Part shown: positions 17,330-26,250 of the stretch, one piece after another
Layout: each line of letters opens with the position of its first letter
Numbering within the stretch: the stretch's first letter is position 1
NCBI GenBank assembly: GCA_023415825.1
Contig: JAEZJF010000026.1
Location: 124,001-188,000 of the forward strand
DNA from: Bacillota bacterium
GTDB taxonomy: Bacteria; Bacillota; Clostridia; DSM-8532
Direction: 5' to 3'
Length of the DNA: 64,000 bases
Position numbers and translations under genes: made by a program
Notes under the pieces: model-generated
Database searches by the model: none
What the model was told of the DNA's origin: nothing
What the model saw: only the letters and a program-made list of their open reading frames with translations

Positions 17330-18531
17330 CTGTAGCTATTTGGGCTAAATTTGCTTATGCCAGGATAAGGCTGACGATGCTCGGTCCGATATGGTGCTAT
17401 ACCAAGTGAAACCAGCAGTATTCCTATTGTTATCAGCCTCACACCTGAAAAATTCAGGGGAGTGGTGAATTCAAAAGAAGAGGTTTGGAGGGCCATGGGC
17501 ATCAGGCTTATTACTATTAAGGTCATTAAGCATGCAATAAAACCATGGAGCAGCTTTCCGGTAAAAAACACCCGATATTTGGCGCTTGTTCCCTTCATGA
17601 TCCCCATAATCTGGGTGTGAACCGAAAAGCCGGCAAAACCGCATATTAATGAAATGGCAGCCAATTTAATTGTAAGAGTTGCATCCTGAACCTGATGAAT
17701 GGCTTGCGATCCCGATGTGATCTCCATAAATCCTCTCAAAAGTGAGGATATTATTTCTGTTAAGCCACTCTTGGAAAAGCTGCCGGAGAAAAGGAGTCCC
17801 GCAATTCCTCCTAAAAGGGAGAAAAGCCCTAGGAGAGATAACAGCTCGGACAAAACGGCAAACAGAACAATATAGCCTGTCACTTTGATGCATAGAATAG
17901 CTGCCTCTTCTATAGCAGCAGGAACAAGGGCGGACAGCTTGACAGGTCCGTTGTTTTTTTGGTGATTTGGAATGTGACCCGGATTGGCATTCTGGTTAGA
18001 AGCCCCTCTATTTGTTCGGGCTAATCTTCCTGCTATAAAGGCAGCCATCAGTCCTGAGAACCAATGTATCAAGAGAAGCAAAAAGCCTATCTTAATGCTT
18101 TTAAATAGCCCGGCACCTATTGTTCCTATAATGAAAAGCGGGCTGCAATTATTGGCTACTGCTATTATTTTGCTAGCCTGCCGACTGTCCAGAAGGCCTT
18201 CGTCAAACATATCCCGGGCAAGCTTTGCTCCGGTGGGGTATCCACTCAGATAGCCCAAGAGAATGGTGATCAGCGTATAGTAGGGCAGACCAAAAAATTT
18301 TTCAGTCAGGCCCTTAAGAAACTTAGGGCAATTGAAGGCTGAGAGATAAGGAACAGTAAGCCTGGACAGGACAAAGAAGGGAAAAAGAGAGGGTATGACC
18401 ACATCCAGACAGAGGAAAAGGGCACTTCTGGCGGCTTGAGAGGTTTCCTTGGCATAAAGTGACAAGATCAATGCAATAATGGGGAATACATAAATTGTGG
18501 ATGCCTTTGCCAATTCGCTTAGCTTTTTCAT
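17311..18531 (-). CDS. ylbJ: Sporulation integral membrane protein YlbJ
   Basis: This multi-spanning membrane protein of the nucleoside-transporter-like (Gate) superfamily is required for normal spore cortex in Bacillus. About ten hydrophobic segments are visible, with Gate-type stretches GYLSGYPTGAKLA and GFAGFSVHTQIMGI. The start at 18531 (MKKLSELAK) gives 406 residues, close to Bacillus YlbJ; the frame stays open further upstream but runs into a palindromic repeat, so the longer start is rejected. It is transcribed toward coaD, keeping the rsmD-coaD-ylbJ neighbourhood but in inverted orientation. It supports a spore-forming host. Confidence 0.88.
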   Translation of the reverse strand: MKKLSELAKASTIYVFPIIALILSLYAKETSQAARSALFLCLDVVIPSLFPFFVLSRLTVPYLSAFNCPKFLKGLTEKFFGLPYYTLITILLGYLSGYPTGAKLARDMFDEGLLDSRQASKIIAVANNCSPLFIIGTIGAGLFKSIKIGFLLLLIHWFSGLMAAFIAGRLARTNRGASNQNANPGHIPNHQKNNGPVKLSALVPAAIEEAAILCIKVTGYIVLFAVLSELLSLLGLFSLLGGIAGLLFSGSFSKSGLTEIISSLLRGFMEITSGSQAIHQVQDATLTIKLAAISLICGFAGFSVHTQIMGIMKGTSAKYRVFFTGKLLHGFIACLMTLIVISLMPMALQTSSFEFTTPLNFSGVRLITIGILLVSLGIAPYRTEHRQPYPGISKFSPNSYRKREWK

Positions 18532-18627
18532 ACTGACACCATACCCGCTGGCTTCGCCAATGGCTTCGTATAGAATACATATTCGGAATGATGAGCAAAG
18601 TTGCATTGAATCCGAAGTGAATGATAT

Positions 18628-18763
18628 AATAACCTTACCCGTTACCGAAATCAAAGATTTCGAACGGGTGCCCAAGTTATTGATACTTCGTATTAATAAC
18701 CTTACCCATAAAAGAAATCAAAGATTTCGAACGGGTGCCCAAGTTATTGATACTTCGTATTAA
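18628..18763 (+). repeat. Tandem leader repeat, family A (two 67-bp units)
   Basis: Two units of exactly 67 bp (18628-18694 and 18695-18761, with a few bases more) differ only at unit positions 14-19 (GTTACC versus ATAAAA). Each contains the hairpin GAAATC-aaa-GATTTC; unit 1 adds an outer stem ACCCGTT/AACGGGT. The junction forms a second hairpin, GTTATTGATAC-ttc-GTATTAATAAC. A third, diverged copy is at 59021. The array lies between divergent ylbJ and the Asp23-family gene. Confidence 0.8.
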
Positions 18764-18818
18764 TAGGAGCACAATAAAAGGAATACGTTTTAAAAAAGAG
18801 GGAAGCAGGTGCAAGGTC

Positions 18819-19229
18819 ATGCCTGAAAATGACAATTCCATAAAAAACCTTGATGATATCGGTGAGATAAAAATCAGCTCCGATGTTATTACAGTCATCG
18901 CTCATACCGTAGCCAGTGAGGTAGAGGGCGTGGCAAGCATGAATGCAAACATAGCCGATAACATCTCCTCTGTTTTAGGGCGAAAAAGTGCTACCCGGGG
19001 CGTTAAGGTAGAAATCACCGAGAAAGATGTGACCATCGATTTCTACATAGTGGTAGATTACGGGGCTCGAATTCCGGATGTGGCATGGCGAATACAGGAG
19101 CGGGTAAAGACAGCTGTTGAGAGCATGACAGGTATGAATGTCACCTCCATCAATATACATGTTCAAGGCGTCAGCTTTGAAAAGAGCAAAGAGGATTGGA
19201 AGGCTGAAGAGCCAGGCAAACTGAATTGA
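18819..19229 (+). CDS. Asp23/Gls24 family envelope stress protein
   Basis: This is a small Asp23/Gls24 (DUF322) protein, a family linked to cell-envelope homeostasis and alkaline stress in Firmicutes, related to YqhY/YloU. Visible features are IGEIKISSDVITVIAHTVASEVEGV, the conserved GVKVEITEKDV strand pair and VTSINIHVQGVSF. The start at 18819 (136 residues) is favoured because AGGTG precedes it; the longer frame translates the repeat. It is followed 9 nt later by the DUF5685 gene. Precise function is unknown. (Motif strings are split from longer runs.). Confidence 0.85.
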   Translation: MPENDNSIKNLDDIGEIKISSDVITVIAHTVASEVEGVASMNANIADNISSVLGRKSATRGVKVEITEKDVTIDFYIVVDYGARIPDVAWRIQERVKTAVESMTGMNVTSINIHVQGVSFEKSKEDWKAEEPGKLN

Positions 19230-19238
19230 GGTTGATTC

Positions 19239-20123
19239 ATGTTCGGATATGTAGAGCCAGACAAACCGGAACTCAAAATGCGGGAGTTCGATATTTTCCG
19301 AGGCTACTACTGCAGCCTCTGTAAAACCATAGGAAGACGATATGGCCAGGTTTCCAGGCTTTCCTTAAGCTACGACCTCACGTTTCTTTATCTTCTTTTA
19401 GATGCCATGAGTCCCCTTCCCGTGGGTGGTAAAAGAGAGAATTGTATTGCACATCCATTTAAAAAACGTCTTGTTATTTTTTCAAATATTTTTGCTGAAT
19501 ATACCTCAGACATGAATATTATTCTAACGTATTATAATTTAAAGGATAAATGGACCGATGAAAAAAATCTTGCAGGTGGGACAGGAGCGCTTGCATTGAC
19601 TAAAGCATTTAAAAAGGCTAAAAAGCGCCACCCTGAAAAAAGTAGCGCTATTGAAGGCCACCTTAAAAGCCTCTCTGAGCTTGAAAAAAACGGATGCGAA
19701 TCCATTGATGAAGCAGCAGAGCCATTCGCTGCAATAATGAGAGAACTTTTTGAATGCGGGCATATTAAGGATGAGAGTGAAAGAAAAACATTGGGCTGGA
19801 TGGGCTATAATTTGGGACGATGGATTTATATCCTTGATGCCTATGATGATCTTGAAAAAGACTTAAAACAAAAAAGCTACAACCCCCTTATCAAACAGTA
19901 CACATTTGATGGGAAGGATATACAGGACTTTAAGAAAACCATATTGGAACCCATTAATTTTAGTTTAACCTATTCCATGAGTGAAATTGAGAAAGCTTAT
20001 TCACTTCTTGGTATTGAAAAAAATAAAGGGATACTTGATAATATTCTATATTCAGGTTTGATAGTTAAGACTGATCAGGTATTGCAAGGGAGAGGTAAAG
20101 AGAATGAAAAAGAATCCATATAA
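19239..20123 (+). CDS. DUF5685 family protein
   Basis: This 294-residue helical cytoplasmic protein matches the DUF5685 family typical of Clostridia. The N terminus has a conserved FRGYYCSLCKTIGRRYG segment with a CxxC pair, and the C-terminal half has GRWIYILDAYDDLEKD, an acidic helix reminiscent of the Asp-rich metal helices of isoprenoid synthases (resemblance only). It overlaps the next gene, a DnaJ protein, by 20 bp, so the two are translationally coupled and probably act together. Biochemical function is not known. Confidence 0.82.
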   Translation: MFGYVEPDKPELKMREFDIFRGYYCSLCKTIGRRYGQVSRLSLSYDLTFLYLLLDAMSPLPVGGKRENCIAHPFKKRLVIFSNIFAEYTSDMNIILTYYNLKDKWTDEKNLAGGTGALALTKAFKKAKKRHPEKSSAIEGHLKSLSELEKNGCESIDEAAEPFAAIMRELFECGHIKDESERKTLGWMGYNLGRWIYILDAYDDLEKDLKQKSYNPLIKQYTFDGKDIQDFKKTILEPINFSLTYSMSEIEKAYSLLGIEKNKGILDNILYSGLIVKTDQVLQGRGKENEKESI

Positions 20124-20835
20124 GGTTTTGGGCGTTAAAGAAGGAGCAAGTTATGATGAGATAAAGCGTGCGTATCGTGAGCTTGCCAAAAAATATCATC
20201 CGGACAGGTACCAGAATAATCCTTTGTCAGATCTGGCCGATGAGAAAATGCGCGAGATCAATGAGGCCTATGAATCTCTTATGAAAAATGCAGGCGGGGC
20301 TTATCAGTACCAATATGATGATGACCAATCTTATGAAAACAGCAATGCCTCTCAGGGCTCATACAACCAGCAGTATCAAAACCAACAACAACAACAGCAA
20401 CAACAACAGCAGCAGTCCCAGTCGGGATATCAAAACCAATATCAGTACGCCGGTGGGGAAGAAGCAGAGCTGGAACGTCAGGCCAGGATGTATGTCAACA
20501 GCGGTAATCTGAATGAGGCTCAAAAAATTCTGGACAGGATGCGAAACAAAAATGCCAACTGGCATTATCTGCAGGGGCTTGTCTTTTTAAGACGGGGTTG
20601 GTATGACCGGGGCTATACCAATATTCAAAAAGCGGCCAATATGGATCCTGCCAATTTCGAATATCGGAATGCTTTAAATAATCTTAATCAGCAGTCTACG
20701 GGTTATAGGCAGAACAATTATTACCGTAATACCTATCGGAACAATAATCCGGATATGTGTAACCTGTGTGTTAACCTTTGGTGCGCAGATTCCTGCTGCG
20801 AGTGCATGGGCGGCGACCTCATCGGATGTTGCTAA
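20104..20835 (+). CDS. DnaJ-domain protein with poly-Gln linker and Cys-rich tail
   Basis: This is a J-domain cochaperone that should stimulate an Hsp70 partner. The J domain is at 1-63 with the HPD motif at about 37-39 (KKYHPDRYQ). A Gln/Asn/Tyr-rich linker with a long Gln run follows (about 75-118), then a TPR-like helical pair (LERQARMYVNSGNLNEA, YLQGLVFLRRG) and a tail containing seven Cys in the last 25 residues (CNLCVNLWC, DSCCEC, GCC), which could bind metal. It lacks the DnaJ zinc-finger repeats, so it is not the housekeeping DnaJ. It starts inside the DUF5685 gene. A specialised chaperone for its neighbours is plausible. Confidence 0.85.
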   Translation: MKKNPYKVLGVKEGASYDEIKRAYRELAKKYHPDRYQNNPLSDLADEKMREINEAYESLMKNAGGAYQYQYDDDQSYENSNASQGSYNQQYQNQQQQQQQQQQQSQSGYQNQYQYAGGEEAELERQARMYVNSGNLNEAQKILDRMRNKNANWHYLQGLVFLRRGWYDRGYTNIQKAANMDPANFEYRNALNNLNQQSTGYRQNNYYRNTYRNNNPDMCNLCVNLWCADSCCECMGGDLIGCC

Positions 20836-20863
20836 GATTCACTATTATGGAGGTTATGCAAAC

Positions 20864-21415
20864 TTGGATGACAATTTAGGCACAAGCAATCCTAAAAAAT
20901 CGAAAGAGAACACACGTAAAATTGCTCTTTCAGGTATTTTATCAGCCTTCGTTGTAATAGCGCTGGTTGTGGAATCTTTTGTTCCTACGGGAAGGCTTGG
21001 CTTTTACGTCTTGGCGGCTTTTATATTATCTGTGGTGCTGCTGGAATCGGGCATAAAGTGGGCATGGGCTTCTTATGCAGTGACTTGTGCCGCAAGTTTT
21101 CTGCTGGTACCGGAGAAACTGAATGTGCTGCCCTACATTCTCTTTTTTGGTATATACACCCTGATAAAATTTCATATTGAATCAATAAGGAAGCCCTGGG
21201 TTGAGATAGTGTTAAAGCTGGCGGCTTTTAATCTCTTCCTGTGGCCGGCCTGGAGTATAGCCAAGACTTTTCTTCCGGCCTCTTTAACTCAAGGAACAGG
21301 TGTCATTATTGCGGGAATCGTCTTACAGGTTGTATTTATGCTCTACGACTTTTTGTTTACAGCCTGGATCAGATATTATTTTGAAAAGATCGCACCTCGC
21401 ATTCGTAAAGCCTGA
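20864..21415 (+). CDS. Small multi-pass membrane protein of unknown function
   Basis: The product is about 183 residues with five or six hydrophobic segments, beginning after a charged N terminus (KKSKENTRK). No domain was recognised; the arrangement resembles small membrane subunits such as transporter S-components, but this is only a shape resemblance. The frame is open from 20768 within the DnaJ gene; the TTG at 20864 is chosen because GGAGG lies 10 nt before it. It is the last gene of the Asp23-DUF5685-DnaJ run. Confidence 0.65.
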   Translation: MDDNLGTSNPKKSKENTRKIALSGILSAFVVIALVVESFVPTGRLGFYVLAAFILSVVLLESGIKWAWASYAVTCAASFLLVPEKLNVLPYILFFGIYTLIKFHIESIRKPWVEIVLKLAAFNLFLWPAWSIAKTFLPASLTQGTGVIIAGIVLQVVFMLYDFLFTAWIRYYFEKIAPRIRKA

Positions 21416-21538
21416 TCCATCGGAGCAGAACTTACTCCTATTGCCATTTTGCATCTGACCGGATCTTGAAAAAGCCGTGATAACGATTGATGGCGTTTCG
21501 AACATGCGTCAACGCGAGAGTAAATCGCGAGCAATCAG

Positions 21539-21582
21539 GAATAGGGATGTGTGGATCTCGCATCACAAGCCTCGACCCGTAA
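21539..21582 (-). repeat. Leader repeat, family D, inverted copy before mutS2
   Basis: Read on the minus strand this is TTACGGGTCGAGGCTTGT, then a small stem GATG/CATC, then CCCTATT, matching the frame of the copies at 3574 and 40303. It lies 14 nt before the mutS2 start codon. The rest of the 180-bp gap (21416-21538) holds no gene; it contains a short hairpin CGCGA/TCGCG at about 21513-21529. Confidence 0.6.
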
Positions 21583-21595
21583 CAAGGAGAATGAT

Positions 21596-23971
21596 ATGAA
21601 TGACAGAGCATTAAGAGTGCTTGAATATGATAAAATCATGAAAAAGCTTGAGGAGAGGACAGCTTCATCCCTTGGGCGATCATTTGTAGAAGACTTAAAG
21701 CCGGTTTCTGATTTTCATGAGGTTGAAGCAAGGCTAAAGGAAACAACCGACGCATCGGCATATTTATGGCGCAAGGGGGGAGCCCCTTTTGGTGGTGTCC
21801 ATGATGTCCGTGCGTCCCTAAAACGTGTGGAGATCGGGTCAACGCTGGGTATATCAGAGCTATTGAAAATAGGTGACGTCATGCGTTGCGGAAGAATGCT
21901 GAAGCAATTTCTCACCAATGATGTTCCGTCTGATTGGGAAGGAAATATCGCCCTGGAGCTGGGTCGTCAGATTGCCAGCTTTAAGCAGGTGGAGGATGCT
22001 ATTTCACACGCCATTATCAGTGAGGAGGAAATCTCCGACCATGCAAGCCCTGAGCTTTTTTCAATCCGAAGGAGCATTCGCCAGAAGCAGGATGGCATCA
22101 AGGATAAGCTTTCCGCCTTTATTCGTTCCGCTGATTACAAAAAAATCATGCAGGATGCTGTGGTCACCCTAAGAGGAGACCGCTATGTCATTCCAGTTAA
22201 GCAGGAATACAAGAGCCAGGTTCCCGGCCTTGTTCACGATATGTCCTCATCCGGTGCTACTGTGTTTATTGAACCGCTGTCAGTGGTTGAGGCTAACAAT
22301 GAAATCAAAGCCCTTCTTATCAGGGAACAGCATGAGATTGAACGTATATTAATGGAGCTTACGGCCAAGGTGGCCGAAATCAGTACTGAGCTTGGAGTTA
22401 ATCTAAAAAAAGTGGCCCAGCTGGATTTTATGTTTGCAAAAGCTAAGCTTTCCAGGGATTTCAACGGGATTTGCCCTCGCTTGACAAATCAGCGCTTGAT
22501 ACGGATAAAAAAGGGACGTCACCCTCTTTTGGACAGACATAAGGTTGTACCCATCGATATTGAGCTGGGTCATGAGTTTTCTACATTAGTGATAACTGGC
22601 CCCAATACCGGAGGAAAGACAGTTACTTTGAAAACTGTGGGCTTGTTTGTCTTAATGCTGCAGGCCGGACTTCATATTCCCGTTCAGGAAGGCAGCGAAT
22701 TCGGGCTTTTTGAAAGTGTGTTTGCCGATATTGGAGATGAGCAGAGCATCGAGCAATCCTTAAGTACATTCTCGTCCCATATGAAAAACATCGTAACCAT
22801 ATTGGATGAAGCCGACGAGGGTTCTTTGGTGCTTTTTGATGAGCTGGGAGCCGGTACCGACCCCACCGAAGGAGCTGCATTGGCTATTGCCATATTGGAC
22901 GGTCTGACAAAAAGGGGTATTTGCACCATGGCAACGACTCACTACAGTGAGCTCAAGGTCTATGCCATGACAACAAAAGGCGTTCAAAACGCATGTTGCG
23001 AGTTTGATGTGGAAACCTTGCGCCCCACCTACAGGCTTCTGGTGGGTGTTCCCGGCAAGAGCAACGCCTTTGCTATCTCACATAAACTGGGTCTGGACGC
23101 ATTCGTGATCCATAAAGCCAAGGAGTTCCTTACCCAAGATAATATCCGATTTGAAGATGTATTATCGGACATTGAAAAGAACAGAACTCAGGCAGAGCGT
23201 GAGAAAGAATCTGCCCAAGCTTTAAAACGTGAAATTGAAGCGCTTAAAGCCGAGGCTCAGAAAGAAAGAGAAAAGATTGACAAGGAAAAAGAGCATATCA
23301 TAGCCAAAGCCAAAGAGAATGCCAGAAGCATTGTCATGGATGCACGTTATGAGGCTGAGGAGCTTTTGGAGCGCCTGAAGGAGCTCTATAAGCAAGGAAA
23401 TAAACTCAATTCTGAAAAAGAGCTTCAAGAAGCACGGGCCGGTATTCGCAACCTTGATAATCTGGAAGGCTCTCTGGTGGAGTCTTATGAGGTTCGGGGT
23501 TTTATAGATCCTCCCCAGGATCTGAAACCGGGGGAGAGTGTTATGATGCTCAACCTTGACCAAAAGGCCACAGTGCTGGAAGAACCTGATACAGATGGAC
23601 AGGTTCTTGTTCAGGCGGGTATTATGAAGGTTAAGGTTAATGTTTCCCAGCTTAAGCGTGTGGATGAGCAAAAGGAGTCTCTGGAGAAGATCAACCGGGT
23701 TCGTGTGGCAGGCGTTAAGGCTTCCAGTATCAAGCTGGATCTGGATTTAAGAGGACTCAATGTAGAAGAAGCCGTCGACAAGGTGGATAAGTACGTGGAT
23801 GACGCCGTAATAGCGGGTCTTCACGAGGTCACTCTCATTCACGGAAAAGGGACGGGCACCCTTCGAAAAGCAATTCATGATTTCCTTCGGGGCCATGCCC
23901 ATGTGCACTCCTATCGATTGGGCAAGTATGGAGAAGGGGAAACCGGAGTGACGGTTGTCGAATTAAAGTAG
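21596..23971 (+). CDS. mutS2: Endonuclease MutS2
   Basis: MutS2 is a MutS-like ATPase with a C-terminal Smr nuclease domain; it limits recombination and rescues collided ribosomes in Firmicutes. The N-terminal clamp and lever region leads to an ATPase with Walker A GPNTGGKT (335-342), Walker B LVLFDELGAGTDPTEGAAL and the ATTHYSELK switch. A coiled coil (about 520-630) and KOW-like segment precede the Smr domain (LDLRGLNVEEA, LIHGKGTGTLR). The ATG at 21596 follows AAGGAG at a 6-nt spacing; 791 residues is typical. Confidence 0.96.
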   Translation: MNDRALRVLEYDKIMKKLEERTASSLGRSFVEDLKPVSDFHEVEARLKETTDASAYLWRKGGAPFGGVHDVRASLKRVEIGSTLGISELLKIGDVMRCGRMLKQFLTNDVPSDWEGNIALELGRQIASFKQVEDAISHAIISEEEISDHASPELFSIRRSIRQKQDGIKDKLSAFIRSADYKKIMQDAVVTLRGDRYVIPVKQEYKSQVPGLVHDMSSSGATVFIEPLSVVEANNEIKALLIREQHEIERILMELTAKVAEISTELGVNLKKVAQLDFMFAKAKLSRDFNGICPRLTNQRLIRIKKGRHPLLDRHKVVPIDIELGHEFSTLVITGPNTGGKTVTLKTVGLFVLMLQAGLHIPVQEGSEFGLFESVFADIGDEQSIEQSLSTFSSHMKNIVTILDEADEGSLVLFDELGAGTDPTEGAALAIAILDGLTKRGICTMATTHYSELKVYAMTTKGVQNACCEFDVETLRPTYRLLVGVPGKSNAFAISHKLGLDAFVIHKAKEFLTQDNIRFEDVLSDIEKNRTQAEREKESAQALKREIEALKAEAQKEREKIDKEKEHIIAKAKENARSIVMDARYEAEELLERLKELYKQGNKLNSEKELQEARAGIRNLDNLEGSLVESYEVRGFIDPPQDLKPGESVMMLNLDQKATVLEEPDTDGQVLVQAGIMKVKVNVSQLKRVDEQKESLEKINRVRVAGVKASSIKLDLDLRGLNVEEAVDKVDKYVDDAVIAGLHEVTLIHGKGTGTLRKAIHDFLRGHAHVHSYRLGKYGEGETGVTVVELK

Positions 23972-23981
23972 TACGGTAGTT

Positions 23982-24038
23982 AAGGAGCAATCGAAAATAA
24001 CTTCCGATTCGGAAGTTAAATGTTCGATCATCCCTAAA
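23982..24038 (+). repeat. Leader repeat, family C, large copy
   Basis: Conserved ends AAGGAGCAATCGA and TCGATCATCCCTAAA flank a perfect internal hairpin AACTTCCGA-T-TCGGAAGTT. The same ends, but with a minimal TATT centre, recur at 29193 before iorA. The element sits 12 nt before the next start codon, and a separate AAAGGAG overlapping its end is that gene's ribosome-binding site. Confidence 0.6.
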
Positions 24039-24050
24039 GGAGCAAAAGTA

Positions 24051-24791
24051 ATGATCGGTTTAGGAACAATAGTCAACACCATTGCCATCCTCATAGGCGG
24101 AGCCTGTGGCATCATCTTAAAAAAAGGCCTGCCTGAGCGGTTTAAGACTACTATCATGCAGGCTCTTGGTCTATCAGTCATGATTATAGGTATATCGGGC
24201 GCACTCCAGGGTATCTATTCTGTAACTGCTCAAGGAAAGCTTGACCGGAATTATATCACAGGCATGATTCTGAGCCTGGTGGCAGGAAGCATACTGGGCG
24301 AGATATTGAAAATTGAAGATAATCTGGACAAGCTGGGAGCCTGGTTTCAGAACCGATTTGCCCGAAGTGAATCCAGCTTTGCCAGGGGTTTTGTCACGGC
24401 AAGCCTGGTCTACTGCGTGGGTGCTATGGCTATTATAGGGTCGCTGGAGGATGGCCTCTATGGCAAGGTAGATATTCTTTTTGCCAAGTCCATGCTCGAT
24501 GGTATCAGCGCCATAGTCTTTTCAGCCACATTAGGCCTGGGCGTGCTCTTTTCAAGCTTACCAGTGCTGATATACCAGGGCGCCATAACGATTCTGTCAG
24601 GCATATTAAAGCCCCTTCTGACCGATGTGGTGGTATCTCAGATGTCTCTGGTGGGAAGTGTTCTGATATTGGCCATAGGCTTCAACCTTCTTGAATTTAA
24701 GAAATTCAAGGTTGGCAACATGCTTCCGGCCATTTTCATGCCGCTGATTTATGCGGTGATCTATGGCGTTATTGCACCGCTATTAAACTGA
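24051..24791 (+). CDS. DUF554 family membrane protein (YqgA/YdfK-like)
   Basis: This is a 246-residue integral membrane protein of family DUF554, possibly a small transporter; the physiological role is unknown. Characteristic segments are the N-terminal GTIVNTIAILIGGACGII, then CVGAMAIIGSLEDGL and AKSMLDGISAIVFSATLG. Six to seven membrane spans are expected. The start is set by AAAGGAG 8 nt upstream. It is separated from mutS2 by a palindromic leader repeat. Confidence 0.88.
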   Translation: MIGLGTIVNTIAILIGGACGIILKKGLPERFKTTIMQALGLSVMIIGISGALQGIYSVTAQGKLDRNYITGMILSLVAGSILGEILKIEDNLDKLGAWFQNRFARSESSFARGFVTASLVYCVGAMAIIGSLEDGLYGKVDILFAKSMLDGISAIVFSATLGLGVLFSSLPVLIYQGAITILSGILKPLLTDVVVSQMSLVGSVLILAIGFNLLEFKKFKVGNMLPAIFMPLIYAVIYGVIAPLLN

Positions 24792-24831
24792 TATGGTATA
24801 AACAATCAGTGTTATAAAGGGGCCTTAAACG

Positions 24832-26247
24832 GTGATGCAGCATGTAAAGTATTCTTCTCGGCTATTGCTGATTTGCAGTATGTCTGCGTTATTTTCAATA
24901 GCCATGAACCGCATTGGCATAGGAAAAGAAAATACACTTATGGTGTTTCTGGTAGGTGTTTTAACGGTATCCTCTGTAACAAAGGGTTATATCTATGGCG
25001 CCGTGGCCTCGGTCTTGAGTGTCATGCTCTTTAATTACTTCTTTACCGAGCCGCTCTATACATTGCTTATTAATGATGCCAAAGACATCATGCTTTTGAT
25101 TTTTTTCTTGATTGCTTCATTGATTTCAAGCTCCTTGACCTCCAAGTTCCAATATCAGGCTGCTATGGCTAAACGTAATGAACGAACAGCCCAACTCCTC
25201 TATGAAATAACCAAGGGATTTTTAAATGTTACTGGCACGGAACATATCGTTCAAAAGGGTATTGAATATATTGATGAGCATATCGGATACAAGTGCCGTG
25301 TGAAATTGGATGGTGAAGACAGACTTTTCTATACCCCCGGCTATTCAGATGGCAAAGCGTTTGAAGAACCGGCCTCTTATGCAATCCCCATCAAAGGTCT
25401 CTTGAATCAAATTGGGACGATAGAAATTATAGGTGCAGAATTACCCATATCTTCTGAGAATAACATGTTGATTAAAACGATTGTCTACCAGATGGCTCTT
25501 GTTTTGGACAGAGAGTTTATTTATAATGAACGCGAAAAAATACGAATTGCAATGGAAAGCGAGCACCTGAAAAGCACATTGCTCCGTAGTATCTCCCATG
25601 ACCTGCGTACACCGCTCACCGGTATAAAAGGTGCAAGCGAGCTCATTCTGGATAGCCTTGAAACGCTTGATTCTCTTTCGCTAAAGAAGCTTGCGACGGA
25701 TATTAAAGAAGAATCTTCATGGCTTATTAAATCAGTTCAGAACATTCTGGACATGACGCTCATAAGCGAAGGCAAGATGACACTAAATAAAAATTACGAA
25801 GCGGTTGATGATCTTATTAACCAAGCTTTGACCCATGTTGGTCAGATGACATCTTCCGGTAGACTCCGTGTATCCACACCCGAGGATATTATCCTTGTAT
25901 TTGTTGACGGTCGGCTCATGGTACATGTTCTCGTTAATTTGCTGGACAATGCTTATAAGCATTCTGGCGAGGATACGCAGGTATTCTTAAGCGCTTATCG
26001 AGACAGCGACAAGGTGGTTTTTGAAATAGCCGATAATGGAACCGGAATTGACCCGGCCATCCAAGATACTTTGTTTGACGGGTTTGTGACTTCTCATAAA
26101 AATATTGCTGACGGAAAGCCTGGAGTCGGACTTGGCCTTGCTATATGCAAAGCAATTGTTACTGCGCATAACGGCAGTATTACAGCAACCAATCAAAAAA
26201 CAGGCGGAGCAGTTTTCAAAATAGTACTGCCTGCTGAGGAGATGTAA
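24832..26247 (+). CDS. Short KdpD-like membrane sensor histidine kinase
   Basis: The product resembles the C-terminal half of KdpD: a DUF4118 four-helix membrane domain (about 8-105, with the hallmark FNYFFTEP), a GAF-like region (about 120-235), then a HisKA domain (SISHDLRTPLTGI, His256) and an HATPase (NLLDNAYKHS, DNGTGIDPA, GVGLGLAICK). The long cytosolic KdpD N-terminal domain that normally interacts with cAMP-type and universal-stress modules is absent. GTG 24832 or ATG 24835 are equivalent starts. The paired regulator follows after 3 nt. No kdpFABC is nearby, so the target is uncertain. Confidence 0.88.
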   Translation: MMQHVKYSSRLLLICSMSALFSIAMNRIGIGKENTLMVFLVGVLTVSSVTKGYIYGAVASVLSVMLFNYFFTEPLYTLLINDAKDIMLLIFFLIASLISSSLTSKFQYQAAMAKRNERTAQLLYEITKGFLNVTGTEHIVQKGIEYIDEHIGYKCRVKLDGEDRLFYTPGYSDGKAFEEPASYAIPIKGLLNQIGTIEIIGAELPISSENNMLIKTIVYQMALVLDREFIYNEREKIRIAMESEHLKSTLLRSISHDLRTPLTGIKGASELILDSLETLDSLSLKKLATDIKEESSWLIKSVQNILDMTLISEGKMTLNKNYEAVDDLINQALTHVGQMTSSGRLRVSTPEDIILVFVDGRLMVHVLVNLLDNAYKHSGEDTQVFLSAYRDSDKVVFEIADNGTGIDPAIQDTLFDGFVTSHKNIADGKPGVGLGLAICKAIVTAHNGSITATNQKTGGAVFKIVLPAEEM

Positions 26248-26250
26248 GCC

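Noticed and set aside
18531..18675. Longer N terminus for YlbJ
   Set aside because: The extra codons translate the palindromic repeat and would exceed the usual family length; the ATG at 18531 gives the normal size.
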